In this document: piece by piece, positions 8,594 through 15,988 of the stretch
How the letters are laid out: each line of letters opens with the position of its first letter
How positions within the stretch are numbered: the first letter of the stretch is position 1
Origin: an uncultured Olsenella sp.
Lineage (GTDB): Bacteria > Actinomycetota > Coriobacteriia > Coriobacteriales > Atopobiaceae
DNA: 48,309 bases
Assembly: GCA_900540955.1 (NCBI GenBank)
Contig: UQIF01000016.1
Coordinates: forward strand, 1-48,309
Direction of reading: 5' to 3'
Made by a program: the position numbers and the translations under genes
Notes under the pieces: generated by a model
Told to the model about the DNA's origin: nothing
Databases searched by the model: none
The model's input: only the letters and a program-made list of their open reading frames with translations

Positions 8594-10972
8594 CTACACC
8601 CATTGCGCCACGCGGGCCTTCATTCCCGCGACGTCGAGCGTGCCCTCGGCGAAGCCCTTGCGGACGAGGAGCTCGGGTACGAGCTCGTCGTACTTCTCGA
8701 ACGTGGGGACCTCGCCCGGGTAGATGAGCTCCATCGGGTCGGCGAGCGCCTCGGCCTCGTTTGCGACGACGGTGTAGAAGGCGCGCTCGTCGACCTCGGG
8801 CGCCATGATGAAGGTCATGTAGTACGGCCGCGAGGAGTCGAGCCCCTTGAGCCCCAGCTCCTTGGCGCACTTGATCTTGAGCAGGCGCTCGAGGGCGAGG
8901 AAGGCGTAGCTGCCGAGCCAGGGAAGCAGGCACCACATGTTGCCCCCGAGGTTGACGAGCGGTTCTTTGGTGAGGCCGCCGTTCCTGGCCACGCGGCGCG
9001 CCTGCGCAAGGCGTGCGCGGGCGTTCGGCTGCAGGTAGGGGTAGGGCGCGCTCTCGTCGAGGGCTCGGCGCATGCGCTCGAGGACGCGGGTGTTGATGTC
9101 TCCCGGGCACTCGCCGAAGTAGGCGGGCACGCGCCCCTTGACCTGCGTGACGTAGAGCAGGTGGCGCTTGTGGTCGACCTCCTCGACGATCCACACGTGG
9201 CCAGCGATGGCGACCTTCTCGCCGGGAGGGGGAGGGGCCACGAGCGTGCCGATCTCCTGCGACTCGCAGCGCACGGTGTACTCGACGTTCTCCTGGAACA
9301 CGGCGTAGAACTTGTAGTTGTTGGTCACGCGCTCGCCGGCGAGGCCCACGATGAGCCCGCCCGCCTCGGTCGTCTCCACGTAGTCGTGCGCCAGCAGGAA
9401 GCGCAAGAGCTCGCGGAAGTCGTCGGCGCTCACGCGGCGGAACACGGTGAGGGTGAGCACGCGCGTGGCGAGCTGCGCGGGCGTGAGCTCGCCCTCGGAC
9501 GCGAGGATGGCCAGCGTCTGGTGGCACAGCAGGCTGTAGGGCAGCCGGTCCAGGCGCGGCGGCTCGACCCAGCGCTCCTCACGGTAGAGCTGCACGAGGG
9601 CGATGCCCTGCAGCAGCTTCCAGGGGATGGTCTCGGGCGTGAGGGCGCGCGCCTCGGGCTGGTCCTCGCGCATGACGAACCACATCTCGGGCGGGGCGTC
9701 GCGCCGGCCCGTGCGGCCCATGCGCTGCAGGAAGCCGGAGACCGTGAAGGGCGCGTCGATCTGGAAGGCGCGCTCCAGGCGCCCCACGTCGATGCCGAGC
9801 TCGAGCGTGGCGGTGGCGACGATGGAAAGATCGCTCGCCTCGTCGCGCATGAGCTCCTCGGCCGACTCGCGGATCGAGGCAGATAAGTTGCCGTGATGGA
9901 TGAGGAACCGGTCGGGCTCGCCGTTGTGCTCGCAGTAGGCGCGCAAGACCGTGCAGACGTCCTCCGCCTCCTCGCGCGAGTTGGTGAAGATGAGGCACTT
10001 CTTGCCCCGGGTGTGCTCAAAGATGTAGGCGCAGCCGGGGTCGGCGTTCGCGGGGGCGGAGTCGGTCGGCGACTCCGCCGTGGCCCGGGGGCTGATCTCC
10101 ATGCTCGGGCAGCCCTGCTCGCCCGAAGCCGCGTCAGGAGGCATCGGCCCCTGCGGGACCGTGCGCGAAGGCAAGCCCGCGGGGCTCCCGGTCGCGTCGA
10201 CCGCCTGGACGTCCAAGACGTCGGCCTCGGCGCCCTGCGTGGTCTGGAGCAGCGACTCCGGCGCCTGGGGGCCGGTGGTGTAGAAGTGCTCCATGCTGAG
10301 GCGCCACACGCGCGGCGGCTCCTCCACGCGCGGGACGATCGTCTTGCGCCCGGTGCCGGCGGCGAGGAAGGCGCCCACGGCCTCCGGGTCGCCGATGGTC
10401 GCGGAAAGCCCGATGCGGCGCGGGTCGACGCCCGCCATGCGCGAGAGCCGCTCGATGAGGCACAGGCACTGGCCCCCGCGGTCGCCGCGCAAAAGCGAGT
10501 GGACCTCGTCGATCACCACGTAGCGCAGGTCGCAGAAGAGCCTGGCCACGGCGGAGTGGCGGCGCATGAGGATGGCCTCGAGCGACTCCGGCGTGAGCTG
10601 GAGGATACCCGAGGGCTTCTTTATGAGCTTGGCCTTGTGGGAGGCGCTGACGTCGCCGTGCCAGTGCCACACGGGGATGTCCGCCTCCTCGCACAGGTCG
10701 GTGAGGCGGAAGAACTGGTCGTTGATCAGTGCCTTCGTGGGGCCGATATAGATGGCGCCCACGCTCGCGGGCGGGTTCTCCCAGAACTCGGTGAGTATGG
10801 GAAAGAACGCCGCCTCGGTCTTTCCCGACGCGGTCTGTGCGGTTAGAAGGACGTGGTCCTCGGTGTTGAAGATGGCCTCGCCCGCGGCCACCTGGATGCC
10901 GCGCAGGCTCTCCCATTCGTGGTCGTAGATGAAGTCCTGGATAAAGGGTGCGTAACGGTCGAAGACGCTCAT
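8594..10972 (-). CDS. BrxHI/Lhr-like DEAD/DEAH-box helicase of a TerB-BrxD module
   Basis: A 792-residue superfamily 2 helicase. Visible motifs are the phosphate loop TASGKTEA (46-53), motif Ia around GPTKALIND, DEVH (about 155-158), SAT (190-192), and motif VI QRMGRTGRRD (about 410). The overall pattern resembles Lhr-type helicases and the BREX helicase BrxHI. Between the two RecA-like domains (about 243-312) is a low-complexity segment rich in Ala, Pro, Ser and acidic residues, probably a flexible linker. It starts 8 bp after the BrxD-like gene, with AGGG before the ATG, so it is the last gene of a three-gene operon. Likely role: DNA or RNA unwinding in a defence or nucleic-acid surveillance complex; this is inference from neighbours. 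Confidence 0.85.
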   Translation of the reverse strand: MSVFDRYAPFIQDFIYDHEWESLRGIQVAAGEAIFNTEDHVLLTAQTASGKTEAAFFPILTEFWENPPASVGAIYIGPTKALINDQFFRLTDLCEEADIPVWHWHGDVSASHKAKLIKKPSGILQLTPESLEAILMRRHSAVARLFCDLRYVVIDEVHSLLRGDRGGQCLCLIERLSRMAGVDPRRIGLSATIGDPEAVGAFLAAGTGRKTIVPRVEEPPRVWRLSMEHFYTTGPQAPESLLQTTQGAEADVLDVQAVDATGSPAGLPSRTVPQGPMPPDAASGEQGCPSMEISPRATAESPTDSAPANADPGCAYIFEHTRGKKCLIFTNSREEAEDVCTVLRAYCEHNGEPDRFLIHHGNLSASIRESAEELMRDEASDLSIVATATLELGIDVGRLERAFQIDAPFTVSGFLQRMGRTGRRDAPPEMWFVMREDQPEARALTPETIPWKLLQGIALVQLYREERWVEPPRLDRLPYSLLCHQTLAILASEGELTPAQLATRVLTLTVFRRVSADDFRELLRFLLAHDYVETTEAGGLIVGLAGERVTNNYKFYAVFQENVEYTVRCESQEIGTLVAPPPPGEKVAIAGHVWIVEEVDHKRHLLYVTQVKGRVPAYFGECPGDINTRVLERMRRALDESAPYPYLQPNARARLAQARRVARNGGLTKEPLVNLGGNMWCLLPWLGSYAFLALERLLKIKCAKELGLKGLDSSRPYYMTFIMAPEVDERAFYTVVANEAEALADPMELIYPGEVPTFEKYDELVPELLVRKGFAEGTLDVAGMKARVAQWV

Positions 10973-10980
10973 GGCGCGCC

Positions 10981-12291
10981 CTAGATGGTGAACTCGGCGA
11001 ACTGCGGCGCGACATCGGCTGCCTCGCCCGCGCCGCCCGCGGCCTCGCCATCCGCGCCGGAGACGGCGTAGTCGCCGGACCTCAGCAGCGCCGACACGTC
11101 GGCGCCGGGGTTTTGATACAAGATGTCGAGCAGCTCGATGAAGTCGCGGATAACCTCGCGCGGCGTGAGGTGGGAGTCGGCTCCCACGCGCCCGAACTCG
11201 ACCGTGAGGAAATCGGCCAGGTCGGAGGTCTGCAGGCAGCGCTCGTAGCCGAAATAGCCGGCATGGATGTCGGCGAGCTTCTCGGTGAGGACGAGCAGCT
11301 CCTCATGGGTGAGGGGGTTGAGGTGAATCACGGGCGCGAGCATGTCCGTCATTCCCTCGCCGGCAAAGCGCCCCTGCGTGAGGCGACTGCGCAGCGCCTC
11401 GTAGCTGAAGACGCCGCGCCTGCGGTCCTCGATGGACTGCGGCGTGCCGCCCATGATGATCCCCAGGTGGTGCGCCTTGCCCTGGAGGGTGTCGTTGTAC
11501 ATGGTGAGGATCTTCTCGTAGTTGTACTGGCGAGTGATCGAGTTCGGGATCTTGTAGAGGTTGACGAGCTCGTCCACCAGCACGATGAGACCCTGGTAGC
11601 CGGCGCCCACGAGGAACTGGGCAAAGAGCTTGAGGTACTCGTACCAGTCGTCGTCGCCGATGCAGGCGTTGATGCCGAGCTCGGACTTGGACTCGGTCTT
11701 TGTGCGGTACTCGCCGCGCAGCCATTTGGCGCACAGCGCCTGGCGTTCCTCGTCGCCCACGAGGTAGGCGGCGTAGTAGGCCTCGAGCACGCGGCAGAAG
11801 TCGAAGCCGTGCACGAGCTCGCGGATGGGGGCAAGCGAGGCCTTGAGCGGGACCATCGGGTCGCTGGCGCCGTCGGCGAGGTTGCGCGCCCAGCGCTCGA
11901 GGACGAGCGGCAGGGCGCCGCCCTCGGGACGGGTCTTTGTGCTTAGGTTGCGGATGAGCTCCTTGTACGTGGCAAGTCCCTGGCCTTGGTTGCCCTGAAG
12001 GCGGCGCTCAGGCGAGAGGTCGGCGTCGGCGACCACGAAGTCGCGGCCCATCGCGTGCGTGCGGATGGTCTGGAGCAAGAAGGACTTGCCCGCGCCGTAG
12101 CGGCCAACGAGGAAGCGGAAACTCGCGCCGCCGTCCGCTACTAGCGCGAGGTCGTGGAGAAGGGCCTCGATCTCGCGCTCGCGGCCCACGGTGATGTAGG
12201 GCAGGCCGATGCGCGGCACGACGCCACCCTTGAGCGAGTTGATGATCACGGCTGCTATGCGCTTGGGCACACGGGGCTTGTCTTGCGGCAT
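10981..12291 (-). CDS. BrxD-like ATP-binding protein (DUF2791 type)
   Basis: A 436-residue P-loop ATPase resembling BrxD of type 2 BREX systems. The Walker A motif GRYGAGKS is at 63-70 and a Walker B-like LIVLVDE near 235-241. The region between and after carries the family's typical aromatic/charged motifs (NYEKILTMYNDTLQG, GIIMGGTPQSIEDRRRG). The ATG at 12291 was chosen because it has an AGGAAGGA site with 6 bp spacing; in-frame starts at 12324 and 12354 have no such site. It lies between a TerB_N/TerB_C gene and a helicase. In BREX, BrxD and BrxHI accompany PglX, PglZ and BrxC; none of those is present here. Confidence 0.87.
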   Translation of the reverse strand: MPQDKPRVPKRIAAVIINSLKGGVVPRIGLPYITVGREREIEALLHDLALVADGGASFRFLVGRYGAGKSFLLQTIRTHAMGRDFVVADADLSPERRLQGNQGQGLATYKELIRNLSTKTRPEGGALPLVLERWARNLADGASDPMVPLKASLAPIRELVHGFDFCRVLEAYYAAYLVGDEERQALCAKWLRGEYRTKTESKSELGINACIGDDDWYEYLKLFAQFLVGAGYQGLIVLVDELVNLYKIPNSITRQYNYEKILTMYNDTLQGKAHHLGIIMGGTPQSIEDRRRGVFSYEALRSRLTQGRFAGEGMTDMLAPVIHLNPLTHEELLVLTEKLADIHAGYFGYERCLQTSDLADFLTVEFGRVGADSHLTPREVIRDFIELLDILYQNPGADVSALLRSGDYAVSGADGEAAGGAGEAADVAPQFAEFTI

Positions 12292-12365
12292 GGGCGATCC
12301 TTCCTGCGTTTCTTCTTGCCCCATGCTACCACGATGGGCGGACAAGTAAAACACACGTTCGCTTT

Positions 12366-14018
12366 TTAGCCGAGCCCGAGCGCCTCGCGCACATCGTCTG
12401 CATAGTCCTCAATCAGCTCAGGCGCGCCGTCCGCGCCGAACTCGACCACGGTGTCGCCTACGAGGTCAAAGAGCTTCTCGTTGATCGCGTCGACCAAAAG
12501 GTCGGCAGACGTCTTTGCGACGGGCGCCTGCTTGCCGGCAAGAAGCGCCTCCACGAGCGCGCGCTCCTCCGCGGTGAGGCCGAAGGCGTCCTTCTTCGCA
12601 TCTTGCGGGTCGCTGCCGGAGGGCGCGGGGGACGTCTTTGGCTCCGGGTGGCCCTGCTCGCGGGTCGGCTCCGGCTCCGCGACCGTGGGCGGCTCCGCGA
12701 CATAGGGCGTCTCCGGCTCCCCGGTCTGCGGCGCTTCCTCCCGCTCCTCGTCGACGAGCAGCGCCTCCTGCGTGACGCTCGCGGCCGCGCGGATCTGCGC
12801 CAGCTTCGAGAAGTCGATGTCCACGACGACGGGGCGGTGCGCTTCTTTGTAGGCGAGGTAGTCGGCCACCTCGGCGTCGATCATCTTTACCAGGTACTTG
12901 GGCTCGGCGCGGTCCTTGAGCTGGGCGGGGAAGTCGATGGCGGCGCGCAGCTGCCGGTCGACGGCGCGGGCGAGGTCGCCGAGCTTGGCGCTCTTTGCGC
13001 CGCCGTCGTGGTAGCCGTCGCAGGCCCAGCTCCCGTTCTTGCATAGGTAGCGGCGCGTGGCCGAGAGCTCAAAGACGCAGTCGGGGTGCGGCGCGGGCTC
13101 GTAGTGGATGGCCGAGGCGTACATGAGGTGACGCAGCGGGAAGCGCGTGCCAAAGAGCGTCTCGACGAGGCCTTGGTTGTGCGTGCGCGCGTAGTGCCGC
13201 GAGAGTCGTATGAACACGGCGAGCAGGACGATTTCCAGGTCGTCGGGGTTTTCCTTGTACAGGCGCGAGTCCTTGAGGCGCCAGGTCGAGAGCACGTCGA
13301 CGGCGTCGGCGAGCTTCGCCGCAGCCTCGCCGAGCGTGCCGAAGTCGAGCGGGGCGCGGCGGGAGCCCTTGGGCGGCGCGCTCAGCACGGCGGCGCGGTC
13401 AATCCCCTCGAGCAGCGAGATCGCCTTGTCGTGGGCGGCGTCGGTGTAAGGCTCGGCGAGCTTGGGGTCCAGGCCGTGGTCGACGACGTAGTCCACGAGC
13501 CAAGGGCGGACGTTGCGGTCCATGCTCGCCTGGTCGAAGGCGCGGTAGGCGCGGTAGAACGTCTCGAGCGCCTCGAACGCCTTTACGCCCGGCTCGGCGC
13601 CGACGCCCATGAGCAGCTCATAGATGTACACGTAGGCGAACGACGTCGAGACGTCCTCGATCTGGCCGCGCCGCACGTTGCCGCGCCAGGTGAAGTAGCC
13701 GCGCAGCTGGCGGTCGTTCATTGAGCGGTAGGTCGGGTAATACGAGATGAACTGCCCGACGAAGGGGGCGTGGTCCTCGAAGTCCTCCAGGAGCTTGGCT
13801 TGCTCGAAAAAGAGCCGCGCCTCGGACCAGGTGCGCCCCTGCGGCGTGACCTGCAGCTCCCTGAGCCGCTTGATGGGTTCGGGCACGAAGCCGTGCATCT
13901 GCGAGCCGCGGCGGATGATGGGCTCGTCGCCGTAGGTCCTCGACGAGGCGAAGGCGCGGCCCTCGCGCAGGCGCGGGTCGGAGAGCAGCTGCTCCAAGAT
14001 CTTGTCGATGTCGGGCAC
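12366..14018 (-). CDS. TerB_N / TerB_C domain protein
   Basis: A protein of about 550 residues and the first gene of the TerB-BrxD-helicase operon. The TerB_N-type region spans roughly 75-230 (FISYYPTYRSMNDRQLRGYF, then SFAYVYIYELLMGVG). The C-terminal part (about 380-550), with VVDIDFSKLAQIRAAA and a late FGLTAEERALVEALL segment, fits TerB_C. The two are joined by a Pro/Glu-rich linker (about 440-480). A central TerB metal-binding domain is not evident. The GTG at 14018 was chosen because the AGGAGG site overlaps the alternative GTG at 14024. TerB-family proteins are linked to tellurite-resistance-type stress and phage-defence gene networks; the exact biochemical role is unknown. Confidence 0.82.
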   Translation of the reverse strand: MPDIDKILEQLLSDPRLREGRAFASSRTYGDEPIIRRGSQMHGFVPEPIKRLRELQVTPQGRTWSEARLFFEQAKLLEDFEDHAPFVGQFISYYPTYRSMNDRQLRGYFTWRGNVRRGQIEDVSTSFAYVYIYELLMGVGAEPGVKAFEALETFYRAYRAFDQASMDRNVRPWLVDYVVDHGLDPKLAEPYTDAAHDKAISLLEGIDRAAVLSAPPKGSRRAPLDFGTLGEAAAKLADAVDVLSTWRLKDSRLYKENPDDLEIVLLAVFIRLSRHYARTHNQGLVETLFGTRFPLRHLMYASAIHYEPAPHPDCVFELSATRRYLCKNGSWACDGYHDGGAKSAKLGDLARAVDRQLRAAIDFPAQLKDRAEPKYLVKMIDAEVADYLAYKEAHRPVVVDIDFSKLAQIRAAASVTQEALLVDEEREEAPQTGEPETPYVAEPPTVAEPEPTREQGHPEPKTSPAPSGSDPQDAKKDAFGLTAEERALVEALLAGKQAPVAKTSADLLVDAINEKLFDLVGDTVVEFGADGAPELIEDYADDVREALGLG

Positions 14019-14123
14019 TGCCACCTCCTTCGCCGGCGCCCAGGTTTTCGTGAATCATACGTCATCGCGGCGGTGCCGGCCTTGCCGCCTGACCCTGCGC
14101 CTATCCGTCGCAATGACCCGCGT

Positions 14124-14346
14124 GCGCAGAAACCCGCCCCGGGCTACGTTTGAGCCAGATTGGCGCGCGGAAACTCGCTTCGGGCCACGTGTTTTCCGGA
14201 CCCCGTGGCTGCGCGACCAGGAAAACCCCAGTTAGCAACTGGCCGGAATCCCCAAAAACGTCGCTCTGGACGGTGAATGACGTGGCCCGGAGCGGGTTTC
14301 TGCGCAGGGAGGTCGCCCCAGTGTGGCCCGGAGCGGGTTTCTGCGC
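14124..14346. repeat. Four copies of a 26-bp repeat in a 330-bp gene-free spacer
   Basis: The spacer 14019-14352 has no gene. It carries four related 26-bp units built around GCAGAAACCCGCTCCGGGCC: two in plus orientation (14124-14149 and the more diverged 14165-14190) and two in minus orientation (14280-14305 and 14322-14346), so they face each other. Between the pairs is a perfect small hairpin (14228-14242, 6-bp stem). The layout resembles bacterial REP/BIME elements or the remains of a small inverted-repeat element. A possible minus-strand -10 box (TATGAT, 14054-14059) for the TerB operon lies at its left end. Confidence 0.65.
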
Positions 14347-14352
14347 ACGGAC

Positions 14353-15084
14353 CTACATGATGAACGCCCAGGCGGCGGCGATGAACACCGCGGGCAGCAT
14401 GTTCGCCGGCTTGAAGGTGCGCGGCCAGATCAGGTTCACGCCGACGCAGAAGATGAGGATCGAGCCCACGAGGCCGAGGTTGTCGAGGGCCGCCCGCGTC
14501 ATCACGGGCTGCAACAGGGTGGACGCCGCGGTGACAAGCCCCTGCCACGCGCCGACCGGCAGCGCCGAGAAGACGACGCCCTTTCCCATGGACGCAGCCA
14601 TCGCGCAGATGCACACGGCGTCGATGGCGCCCTTGAGCGCGAGGGTCGTGTAGTCGCCGGAGATGCCGTCTTGGATCGAGCCGACGATGGCCATGGCGCC
14701 GATGCACACGGTGAGCGAGGCGGTCACGAAGCCGTCGACGAACGTCGCGTCCCCTGAGCTGCCGGTTTTCTCGCGAAGCCAGTTCCCGAGCGCCTCGAAG
14801 CGGGCGTCCAGGTCGATGGCCTCACCGATGGCCGAGCCCGCCGCGAGCGACACGAGAATCATCATGGTGCCGCCGGAGGACAGCACGACCGAGCCGTCCG
14901 CGGCCGTCGCGACCGAGAGCATCTTCTCGAGCGCGCCGCCGAGGCCGAGGAAGATGACCGACAGCCCGCAGGCTTTGAGCAGGGCGTCCTGGAGTCGCTG
15001 CGAGATGAAGCGCTTGCCGACGAGGCCCACGAGCCCGCCCGCGACGATGCAGCATACATTAATGATGGTTCCGAGTCCCGGCAT
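14353..15084 (-). CDS. DUF554 family membrane protein
   Basis: A 243-residue integral membrane protein of the DUF554 (YdfK/YqgA) family. The N-terminus MPGLGTIINVCCIVAGGLVGLVG is the family's usual opening, followed by KRFISQRLQDALLKACGLSVIFLG and several hydrophobic helices with small-residue motifs (about seven in all). The function is unknown; a transport role is often supposed but not shown here. An AAGGAGG site precedes the ATG. It is divergent from the spermidine-synthase-like gene and separated from the TerB operon by the repeat-containing spacer, so it is probably a single-gene unit. Confidence 0.9.
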   Translation of the reverse strand: MPGLGTIINVCCIVAGGLVGLVGKRFISQRLQDALLKACGLSVIFLGLGGALEKMLSVATAADGSVVLSSGGTMMILVSLAAGSAIGEAIDLDARFEALGNWLREKTGSSGDATFVDGFVTASLTVCIGAMAIVGSIQDGISGDYTTLALKGAIDAVCICAMAASMGKGVVFSALPVGAWQGLVTAASTLLQPVMTRAALDNLGLVGSILIFCVGVNLIWPRTFKPANMLPAVFIAAAWAFIM

Positions 15085-15155
15085 GGGAATTGCCTCCTTC
15101 GATGGCGCAGGCTATCGTAGCAGAGGATTTCGGGCGCGATGGGATGGGGCGCGAC

Positions 15156-15842
15156 ATGTTCGGAAAGCTCGACCTGCATATTGCCCGCGGCGGCCTGCGC
15201 CCGGCGCTCGTCTATTCCGTGGACGGCCCGGACGGCGAGCCCGTGCGTGTCCTTTCGTCTGGAGGCGTCTTCCAGTCTGCCACCTACCTCGGAAAACGCC
15301 GCATGGAGCCGGTGTTCGAGTACTACCGCGCGTTCGGCCGCGTGCTTGCGGGCGTTCCCGCGCCGTCCCCGCGCGTGCTCGTGGTCGGCGGGGGAGGCTT
15401 CGCCGTGCCCAAGCTCGTGCGCGCGCTGCGCCCCGAGGCGTCGATCGACGTCGTCGAGATCGACCCCAAGGTGATCGAGGCGGCGCGCCGCTGGTTCTTC
15501 GCCGGCGACGCCTCCGCGCGCGTCTATTGCGCCGACGGATTCGACTTTATCCGCGGCGCCGCCCTGCGCGGCAAGAAGTACGACCTCATCGCGCTCGACG
15601 CGTTCTCGGGCGCTGAGCCCGTGGCATCCCTTGCCGGCGACGAGGCGGCGCGAGCGTATGCGCAGCTTCTGGCCCCCGGCGGCGCGGTGGCGGGAAACGT
15701 CGTGACCCCGGGCGGCGACGCGTCGTTTCTGCGCGACTTCCAGTGCGCCCTCGAGGCCGCGTTCGCCCGTGTTGAGCTCGTGCCCTGCCGCGATGACGAC
15801 TGGGGCGCTGACGACAACTACCTGCTGGTGGCCCGCGCCTGA
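15156..15842 (+). CDS. Spermidine synthase-like class I methyltransferase-fold protein
   Basis: About 228 residues with a Rossmann SAM-type fold: a glycine motif VLVVGGGGFAVPKLV, an acidic strand-2 end (DVVEIDPKVIEAAR), and a DLIALDAF motif like the catalytic-loop aspartate of polyamine synthases. It lacks most of the usual N-terminal beta-strand domain of SpeE and could instead be a spermidine-synthase-like protein of unknown activity. The start is uncertain: the ATG at 15156 has a GGATGGGG site with good spacing, whereas in-frame starts at 15102 (ATG) and 15090 (TTG) overlap the divergent promoter region and have no such site. No decarboxylase or other polyamine gene is nearby. Confidence 0.78.
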   Translation: MFGKLDLHIARGGLRPALVYSVDGPDGEPVRVLSSGGVFQSATYLGKRRMEPVFEYYRAFGRVLAGVPAPSPRVLVVGGGGFAVPKLVRALRPEASIDVVEIDPKVIEAARRWFFAGDASARVYCADGFDFIRGAALRGKKYDLIALDAFSGAEPVASLAGDEAARAYAQLLAPGGAVAGNVVTPGGDASFLRDFQCALEAAFARVELVPCRDDDWGADDNYLLVARA

Positions 15843-15907
15843 TCCGGTCGCCGCCCTTCCGGCGCCCTTCTTTCCGCCCATAAATCTAAGCGTGAGGAAC
15901 TAAGGTT

Positions 15908-15924
15908 TTCTGAGCGCATCAGAA
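15908..15924. promoter_or_regulatory. Inverted repeat upstream of htpG
   Basis: A perfect 6-bp inverted repeat, TTCTGA-5-TCAGAA, lies 65 bp before the htpG start in the 146-bp gap and could be a repressor site. I see neither a CIRCE element (HrcA) nor an HspR-type HAIR sequence here. Function not established. Confidence 0.35.
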
Positions 15925-15988
15925 TATCCGTCGCCTTCGTCGGGTAGAGTGAGCTTTGTTGAACACGCTCGACGAAGGGACGCGAACC

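Noticed and set aside
8594..14018. Complete BREX system
   Set aside because: PglX methyltransferase, PglZ, BrxC, BrxA and BrxB are not encoded here; only BrxD- and BrxHI-like proteins are present.
14124..14346. Repeat units considered as a CRISPR array
   Set aside because: Units face each other, have irregular spacing and no cas genes are present.
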